A stretch of 64,000 nucleotides of DNA, from assembly GCA_948474755.1 (NCBI GenBank), contig CAOLHI010001151.1:366731-430730 (forward strand), given 5' to 3'. The translations under genes and the position numbers were made by a program. The notes below the pieces were generated by a model. It worked only from the letters and a program-made list of their open reading frames with translations. It was not told the DNA's origin and searched no databases. Shown in pieces: positions 26,601 to 33,415 of the stretch. Every line of letters begins with the position of its first letter. Positions within the stretch are counted from its first letter, which is position 1. This stretch comes from Ctenosaura bakeri. Its lineage: Eukaryota; Chordata; Lepidosauria; Squamata; Iguanidae.

Positions 26601-29046
26601 AAATATTCCAGTTTCAAGTGATCTATGTGGTTATTCTTAAAGTAATTCTTCCACTATTAATGGAAGAACAGAAAAACATTTTAAAGGAGCTGTTCCTCAA
26701 ATGTATCTATGAAGAACTGCAAAATGAAACAAGGGCAAGAAAACTATTCTTGAGGTATTTTCCACCAATTTTATATCTACAACTGAGATACTTTCCATCT
26801 ATTTTAACTGAAGATGCTACAGATACACTTACATACAAACTAACCTTTGAAAAGGTGAAATAAAGGTGTCAACTGACTTAAATTTTAAAATGTGATTGAC
26901 GAATTTGATAACAGAATACATCCATGACATAATACTCCACCATGAAGCTGGTAGTCATTTCAGGACTGCAAGGAGAAAGTACCTTACATAAATCCGAATT
27001 AATTTGTAGAAACCACTGCCATGAACTGTTTTGATAGCCATAAGGGATTATTCAACTTTTTAAAGGACTAAACAATTTCATATCACCATTATTACATATG
27101 ATAACTAATAATGAAAACATTGCCCTGTAGCAATACTTCCTGATTAACAAATACTGGGTGCATACAGCACTCATCAGTATCAAAGTTTTGCTCAGGCATA
27201 GATGGTTGGTCTTAATTGATTCTAGAGTTTTAAGCAGGCATTTATTTTAGTCACCGATATTGTATTTTCTATGAACAACATGCAGGTCTTACCTTTGACT
27301 GCAGCTTTATCAGAACATCTGAAATAAAAGTTGAAGGCAAACCATGAATTTCTTGCAGCCATAAGCATGAAAGGTAAGGTTCATTCTACGCACTGTAACA
27401 GCTTTGGCAAGATATTGATTCCTCTTTGAAAAGTTTAATCACAAGAACAGTCAGCGTAGTGATTAAAATACTAGACCAAGGCTTGAGAAAGCCACATTCA
27501 AATACCAACTCAGTCATAAAGTTCAATTTGGTTCAGTCACTATTTCAGAACCTAATTTGCAGAGCTATCATAAAAACAACACTAAGAGGGAAGAATGAAG
27601 CATGCAATTTCAGATTCCCACAGAAAACGCTGGATATACAAATAGTAGTGTTACTACTACCAGTGTCAATAATCAGGAACACACAACATTGCTGCAAGTG
27701 TTACTGCTACAGGTTCAGGATAAATTAAATGGTTCAAAAAGGAGAAATATCTGTAGTTGTTTCTTCTTCTTAAGTACACAGTCATTGTAGCTTATAAGTA
27801 CTAATTTGTTTCAATATAACTACTACGCCTGGAGTAGGCAGGAGCACTATCAGCATCAGAGTTTGGCTGCATCCCATGCAGCTCCTGGCATCCCTACTTC
27901 CTGGTGAGGTTTTACCTCCCCCCCCAATTCGAAGCAGTTTTTCTAGGAATATTTATTTAAATATAAGCCTCACTGAATAATACCAAACTAACTCAAATAA
28001 CCGCATAAAGAACTGCACTGTACAGTGCAGTGTTTCTGACCTGAACAGTTACCAGTATTTGCACAGCAAAACTTATTATTACGCACTCATGCAGCCAGAG
28101 GTAACACAGAAGGATGAAAAATTTGATGCTGTGTCACTGTGACTAGTTTTCTATGTCGACAGTATGCAGCAGCACCTGTGATGTTCCAGCTACCTGAATC
28201 TGTCGTAGTTTTTATTGAATTGGATGCATCAAAGGATGCAAGAAGCCAACACGCTAAATGGCACTTCATATAATGTTTAATAGGATGATGGCACACAGTA
28301 ACTATACGTTCTTGGATTCCAGAAATACAGGAGATGACTGCTTTCTCTGCGTGCTGACCTTTGGCTCACCACTACGGCAAACAGAGCCCTAAATCTATTT
28401 CTTACTCTCAACGAGAGCAGCCCTACTGAATCAATCGAGGAACCACGCTCTCCCCATCGGTGTATCGCAGGTGGGACAGGCAGCTGCACTTAGGACAGCA
28501 CGCGGAACAGGGTAATTCCCAGGACGCCAGAGACTTCCTCCGCGGCAGACAGTCCAAAATGCTTCCCCCTCCCTCCCCCTCCTCACAGCGGGAACTCAGG
28601 CAAGCAAGAAACACGGCCGGTACTCACGAGCCACGCGGGCTCCCCTTCCTGGAGGCGGCGCTGGGCGGAACGGCAGTTGGTGGCGGTTCGGCTTCAGTGC
28701 CGGGCTCGGCGGCGGTCTCCTCAGGCTCCTGGTTCTGCCGGGCGCCGGGGCTGCTGCGGCGGCGGCGGGGATATTCGGCCTTCCTTCGGCGTGAGGCGGC
28801 GGCAGCAGCAGCGGCGGCGGCAGCCCGTCCGCGCTCCCGGCCCCCTCGGAGGACCCGACTGCCGCTAGACTCCTCCCCTCGCTCGGCAGCGGCGGCGGGA
28901 GTGGGCGGGGGCCGGCGGCGGCCGGCGGGAGGCGCAGCCCGCTCCTCTTCCTTCTCTTCCGGCGGCGGCGGCGGTGTGGGCGGCGGCGGCGCCTGCTTCT
29001 GCGGCTCCCCCTCTTGGCTCTCCGCCTGCTCGGACGCCCCCGGCAT
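5133..29046 (-). CDS. ZFP91: ZFP91 zinc finger protein / atypical E3 ubiquitin ligase, 11 exons
   Basis: Eleven exons with GT-AG borders and matching phases join to 1770 nt, 589 codons plus stop. Human ZFP91 has about 570 residues. Residues 1-139 are the Ala/Pro/Arg-rich start. An acidic, Ser-rich middle and basic nuclear-localisation stretches (around 265-330) follow. Five C2H2 fingers lie at about 332-355, 363-385, 393-413, 421-441 and 451-472, then a conserved tail ending SDSAGP. The known role of the family is a nuclear E3 ligase that places K63 chains on MAP3K14 (NIK) in non-canonical NF-kB signalling. No frameshift or premature stop was seen, so the gene looks functional. It is divergent from LPXN, as in mammals. 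The identification rests on near-complete agreement with the ZFP91 protein as I know it. Confidence 0.96.
5644..6806 (-). other. ZFP91 intron 10
   Basis: This 1.16-kb intron begins with A/T-rich DNA. About 5880-6520 looks like a decayed, unclassified interspersed repeat, since its non-coding text is unusually GC-even with no reading frame. I see no gene in it. Confidence 0.5.
6807..6906 (-). CDS. ZFP91: ZFP91 exon 10 (zinc finger 3)
   Basis: This 100-nt exon encodes [20 protein letters not shown] and [14 protein letters not shown]. It is finger 3 plus a canonical TGEKP linker. The acceptor is TTTACAG and the donor GTGAGT. Confidence 0.95.
7381..7552 (-). mobile_element. tRNA-derived squamate SINE (internally deleted)
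   Basis: On the plus strand it begins with the (TTG)n tail and 'gtgtgc', passes 'actgagagagtgtgac' and ends near 'ccactacaccactctggct', the reverse complement of a tRNA-like head. About 30 bases after the tail are missing compared with the copies at 42701 and 46863. Confidence 0.7.
7728..7835. mobile_element. hAT-like MITE fragment
   Basis: The segment reads 'ccagatgttgctggacta' on the left and 'ctcaacaatatttggaca' on the right. These are imperfect inverted complements, with the usual 'actccca..atcc' style centre of amniote fold-back MITEs. It is decayed and no target duplication is clear. Confidence 0.45.
8271..8960 (-). pseudogene. Tc1-like DNA transposon remnant
   Basis: The left end is TA (8269-8270) followed by CAGTGTGCCTTCCAG and, further in, 'ccacattttgttgtgctaca', the inverted-repeat text of a known Tc1 group. 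On the minus strand, pieces of the transposase C-terminus remain: an L-DSDPKDTA stretch corresponding to the usual QQDNDPKHTA, a broken 'EDLWQ' region, and [15 protein letters not shown]. Stops and frameshifts are many, so it is dead. The end near 8960 ('ccaattaaatccatttcagg') resembles the other terminus, which implies internal deletion of the N-terminal part. Confidence 0.75.
9222..11682 (+). pseudogene. TcMar-Tigger DNA transposon, decayed
   Basis: The terminal inverted repeats are CAGTAGGTCCCCCACAACTG at 9222 and its imperfect complement ending CCTACTG at 11682. TA flanks both sides (9220-9221, 11683-11684). Plus-strand pieces in several frames match a CENP-B/jerky-type (DDE_1) transposase: [20 protein letters not shown], then FSWDETG carrying the first catalytic Asp, then [13 protein letters not shown], the usual motif before the last catalytic Asp region. 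A Glu-rich tail ([20 protein letters not shown]) follows. Stop codons interrupt it many times. The element sits in ZFP91 intron 9 in the opposite orientation. Confidence 0.87.
12071..12124. repeat. 31-bp direct duplication
   Basis: A 23-base unit 'tatgaactatgtatcacctc...' starts at 12071 and again at 12102, a period of 31 bases, with no other copies. It is a local tandem duplication. Confidence 0.9.
12287..12401 (-). CDS. ZFP91: ZFP91 exon 9 (end of finger 1, finger 2)
   Basis: This 115-nt exon begins [20 protein letters not shown] and continues [18 protein letters not shown]. It holds the His pair of finger 1 and all of finger 2 (C363, C368, H381, H385). The acceptor is ATTTCAG and the donor GTAATA. 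Confidence 0.95.
12402..14540 (-). other. ZFP91 intron 8
   Basis: This 2.1-kb intron has a Tigger-MITE fragment at 12716-12770 ('acagttagcctccacatttg', like the end of the copy at 62142). A purine-rich stretch runs from about 13,900 to 14,400. I see no gene in it. Confidence 0.5.
14541..14619 (-). CDS. ZFP91: ZFP91 exon 8 (start of zinc finger 1)
   Basis: This exon encodes [27 protein letters not shown] and ends in phase 0. It supplies the two zinc-binding Cys (about residues 332 and 337) of finger 1. The matching His pair is on exon 9, so the finger is split by an intron. Confidence 0.94.
14620..15536 (-). other. ZFP91 intron 7
   Basis: This 0.9-kb intron is AT-rich. I see no repeat family or coding signal that I can name. 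Confidence 0.5.
15537..15587 (-). CDS. ZFP91: ZFP91 exon 7 (51 nt)
   Basis: This exon encodes [18 protein letters not shown], a basic bipartite nuclear-localisation signal. It is separated from exon 6 by a 6.7-kb intron enlarged by two CR1 copies. The acceptor is CCTAG and the donor GTGAAT. Confidence 0.92.
16833..17013 (-). mobile_element. tRNA-derived squamate SINE, 5'-truncated
   Basis: It has the (TTG)n tail, 'gtgtgcctttgagtcatttc', 'cctctgaggctgagagagtg' and 'ccaaggtcaccaagtggg' on the plus strand, i.e. a minus-strand SINE. The tRNA-like head is missing and the sequence passes directly into CR1 DNA at about 17014. Confidence 0.75.
17014..18297 (-). pseudogene. CR1 LINE, degenerate copy
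   Basis: The text runs parallel to the intact CR1 at 19.8-21.4 kb. Minus-strand fragments include [45 protein letters not shown], and an upstream RT piece ([29 protein letters not shown]). Many stops and indels, with a gap between the two pieces, show that it is old and inactive. The 3' UTR is missing because a SINE sits where it would be. Confidence 0.88.
19745..21997 (-). mobile_element. CR1 LINE, 5'-truncated, young
   Basis: The 3' end is marked by three tandem ATAGAATC units (19745-19768), the characteristic CR1 3' microsatellite, and by a short 3' UTR. The 5' end stops at 21997 inside the endonuclease domain. It lies antisense to nothing: it shares the minus strand with ZFP91, inside intron 6. 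Several further CR1 tails occur in this window at 30449, 45231, 60131 and 63410. Confidence 0.93.
19838..21997 (-). CDS. CR1 ORF2 fragment: reverse transcriptase
   Basis: A 719-codon frame without any stop. The first residues ([11 protein letters not shown]) are the C-terminal SDH motif of the APE-type endonuclease, so the frame is truncated within that domain. The reverse transcriptase shows the [16 protein letters not shown] motif (about 363-378), [14 protein letters not shown] (422-435) and the catalytic FADDTKL (453-459). The normal C-terminal region ends LDGHLSGVL. Known role: target-primed reverse transcription of LINE RNA. It lacks a promoter, ORF1 and endonuclease, so it should not move by itself. 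The open frame means the insertion is recent. Confidence 0.93.
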   Translation of the reverse strand: MLWGSDHALLEFSIQWEGEDKGSQTLVLDFKKADFCKLRELLAGIPWSGIVKGKGVQEAWEFLKKEILTAQSKTVPIRRKNGRHLKKPEWLTKELSAELRVKRNTYRKWKKGETTKEEFKQVARRCREEVRKAKAQNELRLARDIKNNKKGFFKYVRSKRKKKETVGSLRREDGELLTGGREKAELLNTFFASVFSQKDTSTQPGGRGAGEEAEEMRHLISREVVQEYLAALDEFKTPGPDELHPRILKELAEVISEPLAIIFEKSWRTGEVPADWKRANVIPIFKKGKKEDPNNYRPVSLTSVPGKILEQIIKRSVSNHLENNAIITRSQHGFLKNKSCQTNLISFYDRVTSLIDEGNAVDVAYLDFSKAFDKVPHDILASKLVKCGLDRATVNWICNWLTDRTQRVITDGCFSSWREVTSGVPQGSVLGPVLFNIFINDLDEGIEGMLIKFADDTKLGGVANTPEDRIKIQNDLDRLESWARANKMKFNREKCKVLHLGRNNGIQKYRMGDTWLDSSTCERDLGVFIDHKLNMSQQCDAAAKKANAILGCINRSMVSRSREVLVPLYSALVRPHLEYCVQFWAPQFKKDIDKLEQVQRRVTKMVRGLENMPYEDRLRELGMFSLQKRRLRGDMIAMFKYLKGCHVEEGGGLFSAAPETRTRSNGFKLQERRFHLNLRKNFLTVRAVRQWNLLPRRVVESPTLEVFKQRLDGHLSGVL
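22337..22465 (-). CDS. ZFP91: ZFP91 exon 6
   Basis: This 129-nt exon encodes a Lys/Glu-rich charged segment ([20 protein letters not shown], then [10 protein letters not shown]). It is probably helical or disordered and leads into the nuclear-localisation region. The acceptor is TTACAG and the donor GTAAGT. Confidence 0.92.
22466..22784 (-). other. ZFP91 intron 5
   Basis: A 319-base AT-rich intron. I see nothing in it. Confidence 0.6.
22785..22871 (-). CDS. ZFP91: ZFP91 exon 5
   Basis: This 87-nt exon encodes [17 protein letters not shown] followed by [11 protein letters not shown], a highly conserved acidic region of ZFP91. The acceptor is CCTCCAG and the donor GTGCTC. Length is a multiple of three. 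Confidence 0.92.
22872..24289 (-). other. ZFP91 intron 4
   Basis: A 1.4-kb intron containing the Tigger-like MITE at 23659-23853. Otherwise nothing recognisable. Confidence 0.6.
23659..23853. mobile_element. Tigger-like MITE, copy 2
   Basis: The left end is AGTGTGCCTGCCGTATGG and the right end GAGGACACACTG before TA (23854-23855); the two are imperfect inverted complements. The interior repeats 'ctgttccaggaacctccata' and 'caatggatgcaa', shared with the copy at 1237. A poly-G run (23680-23687) lies inside. Confidence 0.6.
24290..24326 (-). CDS. ZFP91: ZFP91 exon 4 (37 nt)
   Basis: A short exon between CTTTTAG and GTAAGA encodes [13 protein letters not shown]. It matches the EEH-SP-GIS stretch of ZFP91 just before the acidic run. 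Phases join exactly to exons 3 and 5. Confidence 0.88.
24327..24725 (-). other. ZFP91 intron 3
   Basis: A 399-base AT-rich intron with no recognisable feature. Confidence 0.6.
24726..24941 (-). CDS. ZFP91: ZFP91 exon 3
   Basis: This 216-nt exon encodes [10 protein letters not shown], then RPSRGFR and the strongly conserved [23 protein letters not shown] block. The acceptor is TTGCAG and the donor GTATGG. Both borders have phase 1, so skipping it would keep the frame. Confidence 0.93.
25140..25555 (+). pseudogene. L2-like LINE 3' end, degenerate
   Basis: A plus-strand piece encodes [11 protein letters not shown] (from 25262), the near-C-terminal 'A.P.LWNSLP' motif of L2-type LINE ORF2. It is followed by a 3' UTR with 'tgttttgattggtttttact' and the tail 'catacaaaaatcctctaaat' and AATAAATAAA. 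Stops are present, so it is dead. Confidence 0.6.
26442..26462. repeat. (GA)n microsatellite
   Basis: Short run of GA dinucleotides with GGGA end, inside ZFP91 intron 2. Confidence 0.8.
27293..27318 (-). CDS. ZFP91: ZFP91 exon 2 (26-nt microexon)
   Basis: A 26-nt exon flanked by TTTATTTCAG and GTAAGA encodes CSDKAAVK and completes split codons on both sides. The joined protein reads [20 protein letters not shown], which lines up with the corresponding human segment around its Cys and DPKEE. The exon is short, so it rests on phase, splice sites and alignment position. Confidence 0.8.
27319..28627 (-). other. ZFP91 intron 1
   Basis: A 1.3-kb intron. Its first 150 bases belong to the CpG-rich promoter region and the rest is AT-rich. 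I looked for an extra coding exon between exons 1 and 2 and saw none; the joined phases need none. Confidence 0.6.
28628..29046 (-). CDS. ZFP91: ZFP91 exon 1 (coding part)
   Basis: The ATG at 29046 opens [10 protein letters not shown] and the exon runs 419 nt to a GTGAGT donor, leaving phase 2. It is very GC-rich and encodes Pro- and Ala-runs. The blocks [17 protein letters not shown] and [16 protein letters not shown] match the ZFP91 N-terminus. The start is chosen because MPG plus this composition matches mammalian ZFP91. The opposite strand has a long ORF through the same CpG-rich DNA that is only a shadow. Confidence 0.93.
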
Positions 29047-29225
29047 CAGAGCAGCTGGCGGAGGGGGACCCCGGCAGCGGCTCCCCTTCCGGCTCCTGTC
29101 AGCGGCGCCCGGCGCTCTCCCCGCCTCTTGGACGAGCGGTAAGGGCGCGCCCCGCGCGCGTGGGGCCGAGGGCAGTCGCGAAGAGGTTCAGAGTTCAGGC
29201 AGGACCCAAGATTCCCCCCTGCGAC

Positions 29226-29335
29226 GGCCAATCGGAAGAGAAGATGTAGGACACACCCCACCCACCGCGAGCCAGAGCCAGCCAATCCGAGGCGTAAGCC
29301 GGACTGGCCCCGCGCGGGCCAATGGGCGGGCGGGC
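29226..29335 (-). promoter_or_regulatory. ZFP91: ZFP91 core promoter: three CCAAT boxes and GC boxes
   Basis: CCAAT on the plus strand (ATTGG for ZFP91) occurs at 29228-29232, 29282-29286 and 29319-29323, spaced 54 and 37 bases. A GGGCGGGCGGGC run (29324-29335) follows the third. NF-Y and Sp1 sites at 180-290 bases before the ATG are typical of TATA-less CpG promoters. The start of transcription is not known. Confidence 0.65.
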
Positions 29336-29564
29336 GAGCTCCCTCGGGCACGAGCGCTCGCGCGCCGTCGGAATTCTGGCCGTGGCCCGCGCGCCCGCGC
29401 CCGCGCGCGCTTCAGGAAACTGTGCCGTTTAACAGTTATCTTTCGCGCGCTCCAAGTTCAGGGCGCTTCGTTGCCCTTTCGAGCGGCGCGCGGCTGTGGA
29501 AGCGGCCTGCGCGCGCTGTCACCATCGGCGTTTATACCTGGGGCTGCGTTGTGACCCTATTCCA

Positions 29565-29595
29565 AAAATAAATAAATAAATAAATAAATAAAAAA
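29565..29595. repeat. (AAAT)n microsatellite
   Basis: About seven AAAT units followed by an A run, at the upstream edge of the CpG island. Confidence 0.9.
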
Positions 29596-29849
29596 GGGCC
29601 GTCTGTAGTACTGTTATCGTCGTCCACCCTCTCCCCTGTGTAGATAAGACCAGACTGAGCTCTCTCAGCTTCTTGTTTTTCAAGAGGGAAACGGAAAAAG
29701 AAAAAGAAAAATCAGTACCTTCCAAAGCCTCTTCTTTCCTTTTCACACTGTCCGGGGTTGCCGGAGTTTGTTGCTCGAGGGAGATTTAAAAAAAAAAAAT
29801 TGTAGCTTCTCCTTTAAGAAAAAAAAGCACTGCCGTATGGCGCGTGAAA

Positions 29850-30003
29850 GTCAGCGGCAAAATGGCGCCCGCAGGAGGGAGAAGAGAACTGTGGAAAACA
29901 TACGCATTTCCGTTCTTGAGCTCGGAAGTGCGCCTGCGCCACTCCTCCTAGCCTTGTGGGATTTTTAGTTTTTTGACATATTCACAGTGGCGTCTTCCGG
30001 TTT
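29850..30003 (+). promoter_or_regulatory. upstream factor-site cluster, possible divergent promoter
   Basis: Within 150 bases there are CAAAATGGCGCC (YY1-like, about 29858-29869), CTCGGAAGTG (ETS-like, about 29920), GCGCCTGCGCC (NRF1-like, about 29930), a CTAAAAATCCCAC complement (ZNF143-like, about 29955-29970) and CTTCCGG (ETS complement, about 29994). These four factors often occur together at human bidirectional promoters. The cluster is about 850 bases upstream of the ZFP91 ATG. It may start ZFP91, or a divergent non-coding transcript. Motif reading only. Confidence 0.45.
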
Positions 30004-30448
30004 GAATGTTTGGTTGTTGAGATCTTTTCTGCGAAGCGCAAGAATAGTCGGAGATTAAAGCAGAAAATTAAAATTAATCAGAGGCTGGTGCTCTCTTCAG
30101 TTGCCGTGCTTGACAATGAAAAAGTTAGGAACGAGTTTCTTTTTGAAAAACTTTGTTAATTGTGCTGATGGAAGTATTTTTAGTCCGCTCTGCGTCTGAA
30201 AAAAGACTCCTAGGATGATAAGGCGATCTGGCTTTTAGGGTTACAGTCTAAAAAAAAAAAAAAGCCGATAAACAAAAAAAATGCTGATCCATGAATATGA
30301 AAAAAAAAAAGCTTTGGGTAATATCATTATTAGGACTAAAAAATGCCCTCTCCCGCGTATTTGTGCTGCTTTTAGTATCTCGGCTTGCCACTTCTTTGTT
30401 CCTGATTGCCCTCAAACGGGCTTCCATTTAAGACAACCCTGTGACCCT
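30004..30448. other. intergenic, upstream of ZFP91
   Basis: AT-rich DNA with A runs and no recognisable element. Confidence 0.5.
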
Positions 30449-30724
30449 GCTGCTCCAGAGACCAGGACAAGGAGCAATGGATTCAAGCTGCAGGAAAGGA
30501 GATTCCAGCTGAACCTCAGGAAGAACTTCCTGACAGTCAGGGCTGTCCGGCAGTGGAATGTGCTGCCTCGGAGTGTAGTGGAGGCTCCTTCCTTGGAGGT
30601 TTTTAAGCAGAGGCTGGATGGCCATCTGTCCAAGGGAGTGCTTTGAGGGTGTTCCTGCATGGCAAGGGGTTGGACTGGATGGCCCCTGGGGTCTCCTCCA
30701 ACTCTACATTTCTATGCTTCTATA
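30449..30724 (+). mobile_element. CR1 LINE 3' tail
   Basis: Plus-strand copy of the CR1 C-terminal region ([20 protein letters not shown], then [20 protein letters not shown] and [10 protein letters not shown] with stop) plus the 3' UTR. It ends in 'tctatgcttctat', the degenerate CR1 end repeat. The frame is open. It is strongly 5'-truncated. Confidence 0.9.
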
Positions 30725-30828
30725 AGATGAGACCCCCCAAGTCACCCTGTTATTAGTGCCCGTTAGATCTTGCAAGCTCAGGATCGTGGCTTCCCTGATT
30801 GAGTCTATCCACCTGTAATACGGTCTTC

Positions 30829-30964
30829 GGCCATTTCCACACTGGCCTGTTATAGCGCGATGATTCCACTTTCAACATCCCCTCCTGAAACTGCAAACCC
30901 CAGGATTCCAGAGGATGTTGAAAGTGGAATCATCGCGCTATAACAGGCCAGTGCGGAAATGGCC
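30829..30964. mobile_element. GGCC-ended fold-back MITE, copy 1
   Basis: A 136-bp near-perfect hairpin. The left arm starts GGCCATTTCCACACTGGCC and the right arm ends with the complement GGAAATGGCC. The arms also share 'tgttatagcgcgatgattcc' and the centre reads 'ctgcaaaccccaggattcc'. It is flanked by TTC on both sides (30826-30828 and 30965-30967), a likely 3-bp duplication. Confidence 0.9.
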
Positions 30965-31042
30965 TTCCTCTTTTCCTACTGCTTTCCACTAGAGCACTCA
31001 TACGGTCTCAGGATGTGTCCACAGTACAATATCCTCGGTGTA

Positions 31043-31543
31043 CAGTAAGTCCCCCATATCCATGAGAGATACACTCCCAGACTTAATACAGATGACAAAA
31101 AACGTGGATAAGGGGGAGAAGGCGCCATGCCAGGCTTTGCATGCCTCTCTCTGCCAAGGAAGGGATGTCTCTCTGCTTCCTTGACCAAGAGAAGCATGTG
31201 GGAGAGGAGCCCTGCTGGGGCCATTTCCGCACGAGCCTGTTATAGCACGATGTTATAGCGCCCCTCCCGAAACTGCAAACCCCAAGATTCCATAGGAGGT
31301 TGAAAGTGGTATCATCGCGCTATAACAGGCTCGTGCGGAAATGGCCTGGGTTTTGCATCCCTCTCTTCTTAGGCAGAAAGAGGCACAAGAAGCCCAAGCG
31401 GAGCTGTGTTTTCCCATGCAGCAATTTTGTCTGGCTGTGCACTGCAAGGACATCACCCAGCCAGCAGCAGCCATGGTCCTGGAAGTGAATTGTGGGTAAG
31501 TGAAACTGTGGATACTGGTCATGCGCTTGTTGGGGATCTCCTG
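31043..31543. mobile_element. Tigger-like MITE with a nested fold-back element
   Basis: The left end is TA then CAGTAAGTCCCCCATATCC; the right end is GGGGATCTCCTG then TA (31544-31545). These are imperfect inverted complements. A second GGCC fold-back MITE sits inside at 31219-31346, so the Tigger-like element is the older of the two. Confidence 0.6.
31219..31346. mobile_element. GGCC-ended fold-back MITE, copy 2
   Basis: 128 bp. Arms GGCCATTTCCGCACGAGCC and its complement, flanked by TGG on both sides (31216-31218, 31347-31349). The left arm lacks about a dozen bases found in the right arm ('gatgttatagcgcccc'), so the hairpin is lopsided. Confidence 0.9.
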
Positions 31544-31639
31544 TAATCATTTTGGCCTCCGGATCTGATTTCCTGCAAGACCACAATGTCCTGGGAATTT
31601 TCCAGTGCCACATTTCAAATGAGTTGATTCTCTTTTTGA

Positions 31640-33415
31640 CAGCTTTTTTTCACTGTCATAACCATACACAGAGATGAGAAATGCTACAACATGGATGATC
31701 TGGACTTTGGTATTCAATTATTTATCTTTACACTTGAGTATCTTATCTAGTTTGTTCATAGCTGCCCTTCCAATTTTAGTCTTCTGCATTTTTGCCTACA
31801 GTGTCCATTGTGATTTGTGACTCAGCCAATCTGTAGAAAATCTTTTAACTGTTTCATTGTCTTCATCATCTACATTCAAATGGTTATTAATTTTATTTTA
31901 TTTTTAATTTTTAGCTGTAACCTTGCTTTTACTCTTTCTTCTTTGACTTTCCTCAGTGGTTGTGTAAGGCCCCACTTTGGGGGTCCCCAATATCAGTATG
32001 ATTTGGAATGGGCACCATATCTAATTGGCATCATATTTAATTGGCACTGATATCAAAATCCAAGCTGAAGGTGACCAGGAGGTCAAACCAAGTGAGGGAA
32101 GAAATTTGACTGTAAATGTGAGAAAAAGAGACTAGTCAACCTAAACACCCTCTCAGTGAGATTAGGTCATTGGCCAGACAGTAGCTGTTGCTCCTGTGGC
32201 TGATTAAGCAGAAGCTGAAAGTCCTTCTAGGGAATACAATTGTGAAAAGCCCACCAGGACACTGATTGACAGATACCCGTCCCCTGTGCACCTGGACTCC
32301 TTCCTCTTGCTTCATAACATGCACAATACAGAGCTATTACAACAGTCATCATGTCTTTGTCATCCAAACATTGAGAACACTAGTGGGTTGATACTGTGTT
32401 ACAATTCCCATTGTCCACTAATCTGGGAGAGCAATTAACTCACACCCCTTCAGGGAGTGAAATAGAGTATATAAATCCTTGGTTTTGAGAAGTCAGATGA
32501 AATGCTGGACCCCACTATGTCACTCTGAATCCTGATCTGGCCTGCCCTTAGACAGAAGTCTAAGTCACGTTTCAACTCTTCACTACTCTTCTGGACTGGT
32601 ATTTATAAATCCCCCCAAACCCCTCAGCCTCACTATACATATTTTTTCCCTCCCTTTCTCCTTCAGTTAGCTCTTATGTGAATGTTCGACTGTTTATATT
32701 TTGTGTGCATGCATGAGTGAATTTCCCCCAATAAAAACACATTTTTAGCTTACTTTTGAATCTTTGGCTGGTTCTTTTCCTGCGTGAGCCCATAAACATT
32801 GGTAGGAAAGGTCTCATTAAGTTACCCCACTCTTGCAAGCCTCCTCTTTGAGGTAATTCATTCCCCACTTTTGCATAGAGATACTGGCATCACAGGGTGG
32901 CCCTTGTGGCACCCAAATTTTGAGGTAACAGTCGTTCCAAGTCTTTACTATTTGTTGTAGTACAGTGTCATCTGTTTATCTTAACTGTTGATGGCTCTTC
33001 TTCCAGTTTTCATACCTCCTTCTTCCAAGTCTAACCCTGCTTTCTGTTTTATATGTTCTGCATATAAATTGAAATCTAGCTGATGAAATACAACCTTGTC
33101 TAATCCTCTCGCCAATGGGAAACCATTCTATTTCTCCACAATGTGTCCTGACAGTGGTGTCTTGCTACATATCAACACTATCAAATGTTATCACACATTT
33201 CTTTTAGAATGATCCATAGTTGATGATGTACACAATCAAAGCCTTTTCTGTAATCTATAAAGCATAAGCTGATTTTCTTCCAAATTTCTTTGGTGTGCTG
33301 GATTAGTCAATCTACGTTTATAGTAAGAGCCCTAGTGCCTTTTCCTTTTCTGAACCCAGTTTGCACATCAATTTTGAGCATGTATTTGTGACACTTTTGT
33401 GACATTCCAGTTGGT
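31640..33415 (-). pseudogene. RTE/BovB-like LINE, degenerate, split by a solo LTR
   Basis: Two minus-strand pieces (31640-31958 and 32935-33415) are parts of one LINE. The upstream piece shows VQTGFRKGKGTRA, then QDTTVRTHCGEIEWFPIGER IRQGC, the 'RQGC' block of the reverse transcriptase, and then ICRTYKTESRVRLGRRRYEN. The other piece continues the same text up to the point of insertion ('tttcctcagtggttg'). The type (RTE/BovB or a related L1-like clade) is inferred from motif wording. Stops abound. Confidence 0.65.
31963..32930 (+). mobile_element. solo LTR of an endogenous retrovirus-like element
   Basis: A 968-bp segment begins TGTAAGGCCCC and ends GAGGTAACA, so it has TG...CA termini. It is flanked by GTTG (31959-31962) and GTCG (32931-32934), a 4-bp duplication with one mismatch. 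It contains a TATA box (TATATAAA, 32468-32475) and, about 260 bases on, AATAAA (32730-32735), as U3-R-U5 would need. There is no internal coding region: recombination between two LTRs would leave this. It disrupts the LINE at 31640-33415. A 4-bp duplication fits gamma-retrovirus-like ERVs; class not proven. Confidence 0.72.

Larger units (their letters stand above)
24942..27292 (-). other. ZFP91 intron 2
   Basis: A 2.35-kb intron. It contains an L2-type LINE tail in the opposite orientation (25140-25555) and a (GA)n run at 26442-26462. The rest shows nothing identifiable. Confidence 0.6.
28500..29540. promoter_or_regulatory. CpG island over ZFP91 exon 1 and promoter
   Basis: About 1 kb of very GC- and CpG-rich DNA (many GCGGCGG and CGCGCG strings), in contrast to the AT-rich surroundings. 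It covers coding exon 1, the 5' UTR and the upstream region. This is the usual arrangement for a housekeeping promoter and is probably unmethylated. Confidence 0.9.

Noticed and set aside
28460..29554. 364-codon plus-strand ORF over the CpG island
   Set aside because: It is antisense to ZFP91 exon 1 and made of Ala/Gly/Arg/Pro codons. High GC removes stop codons by chance. No domain is visible.
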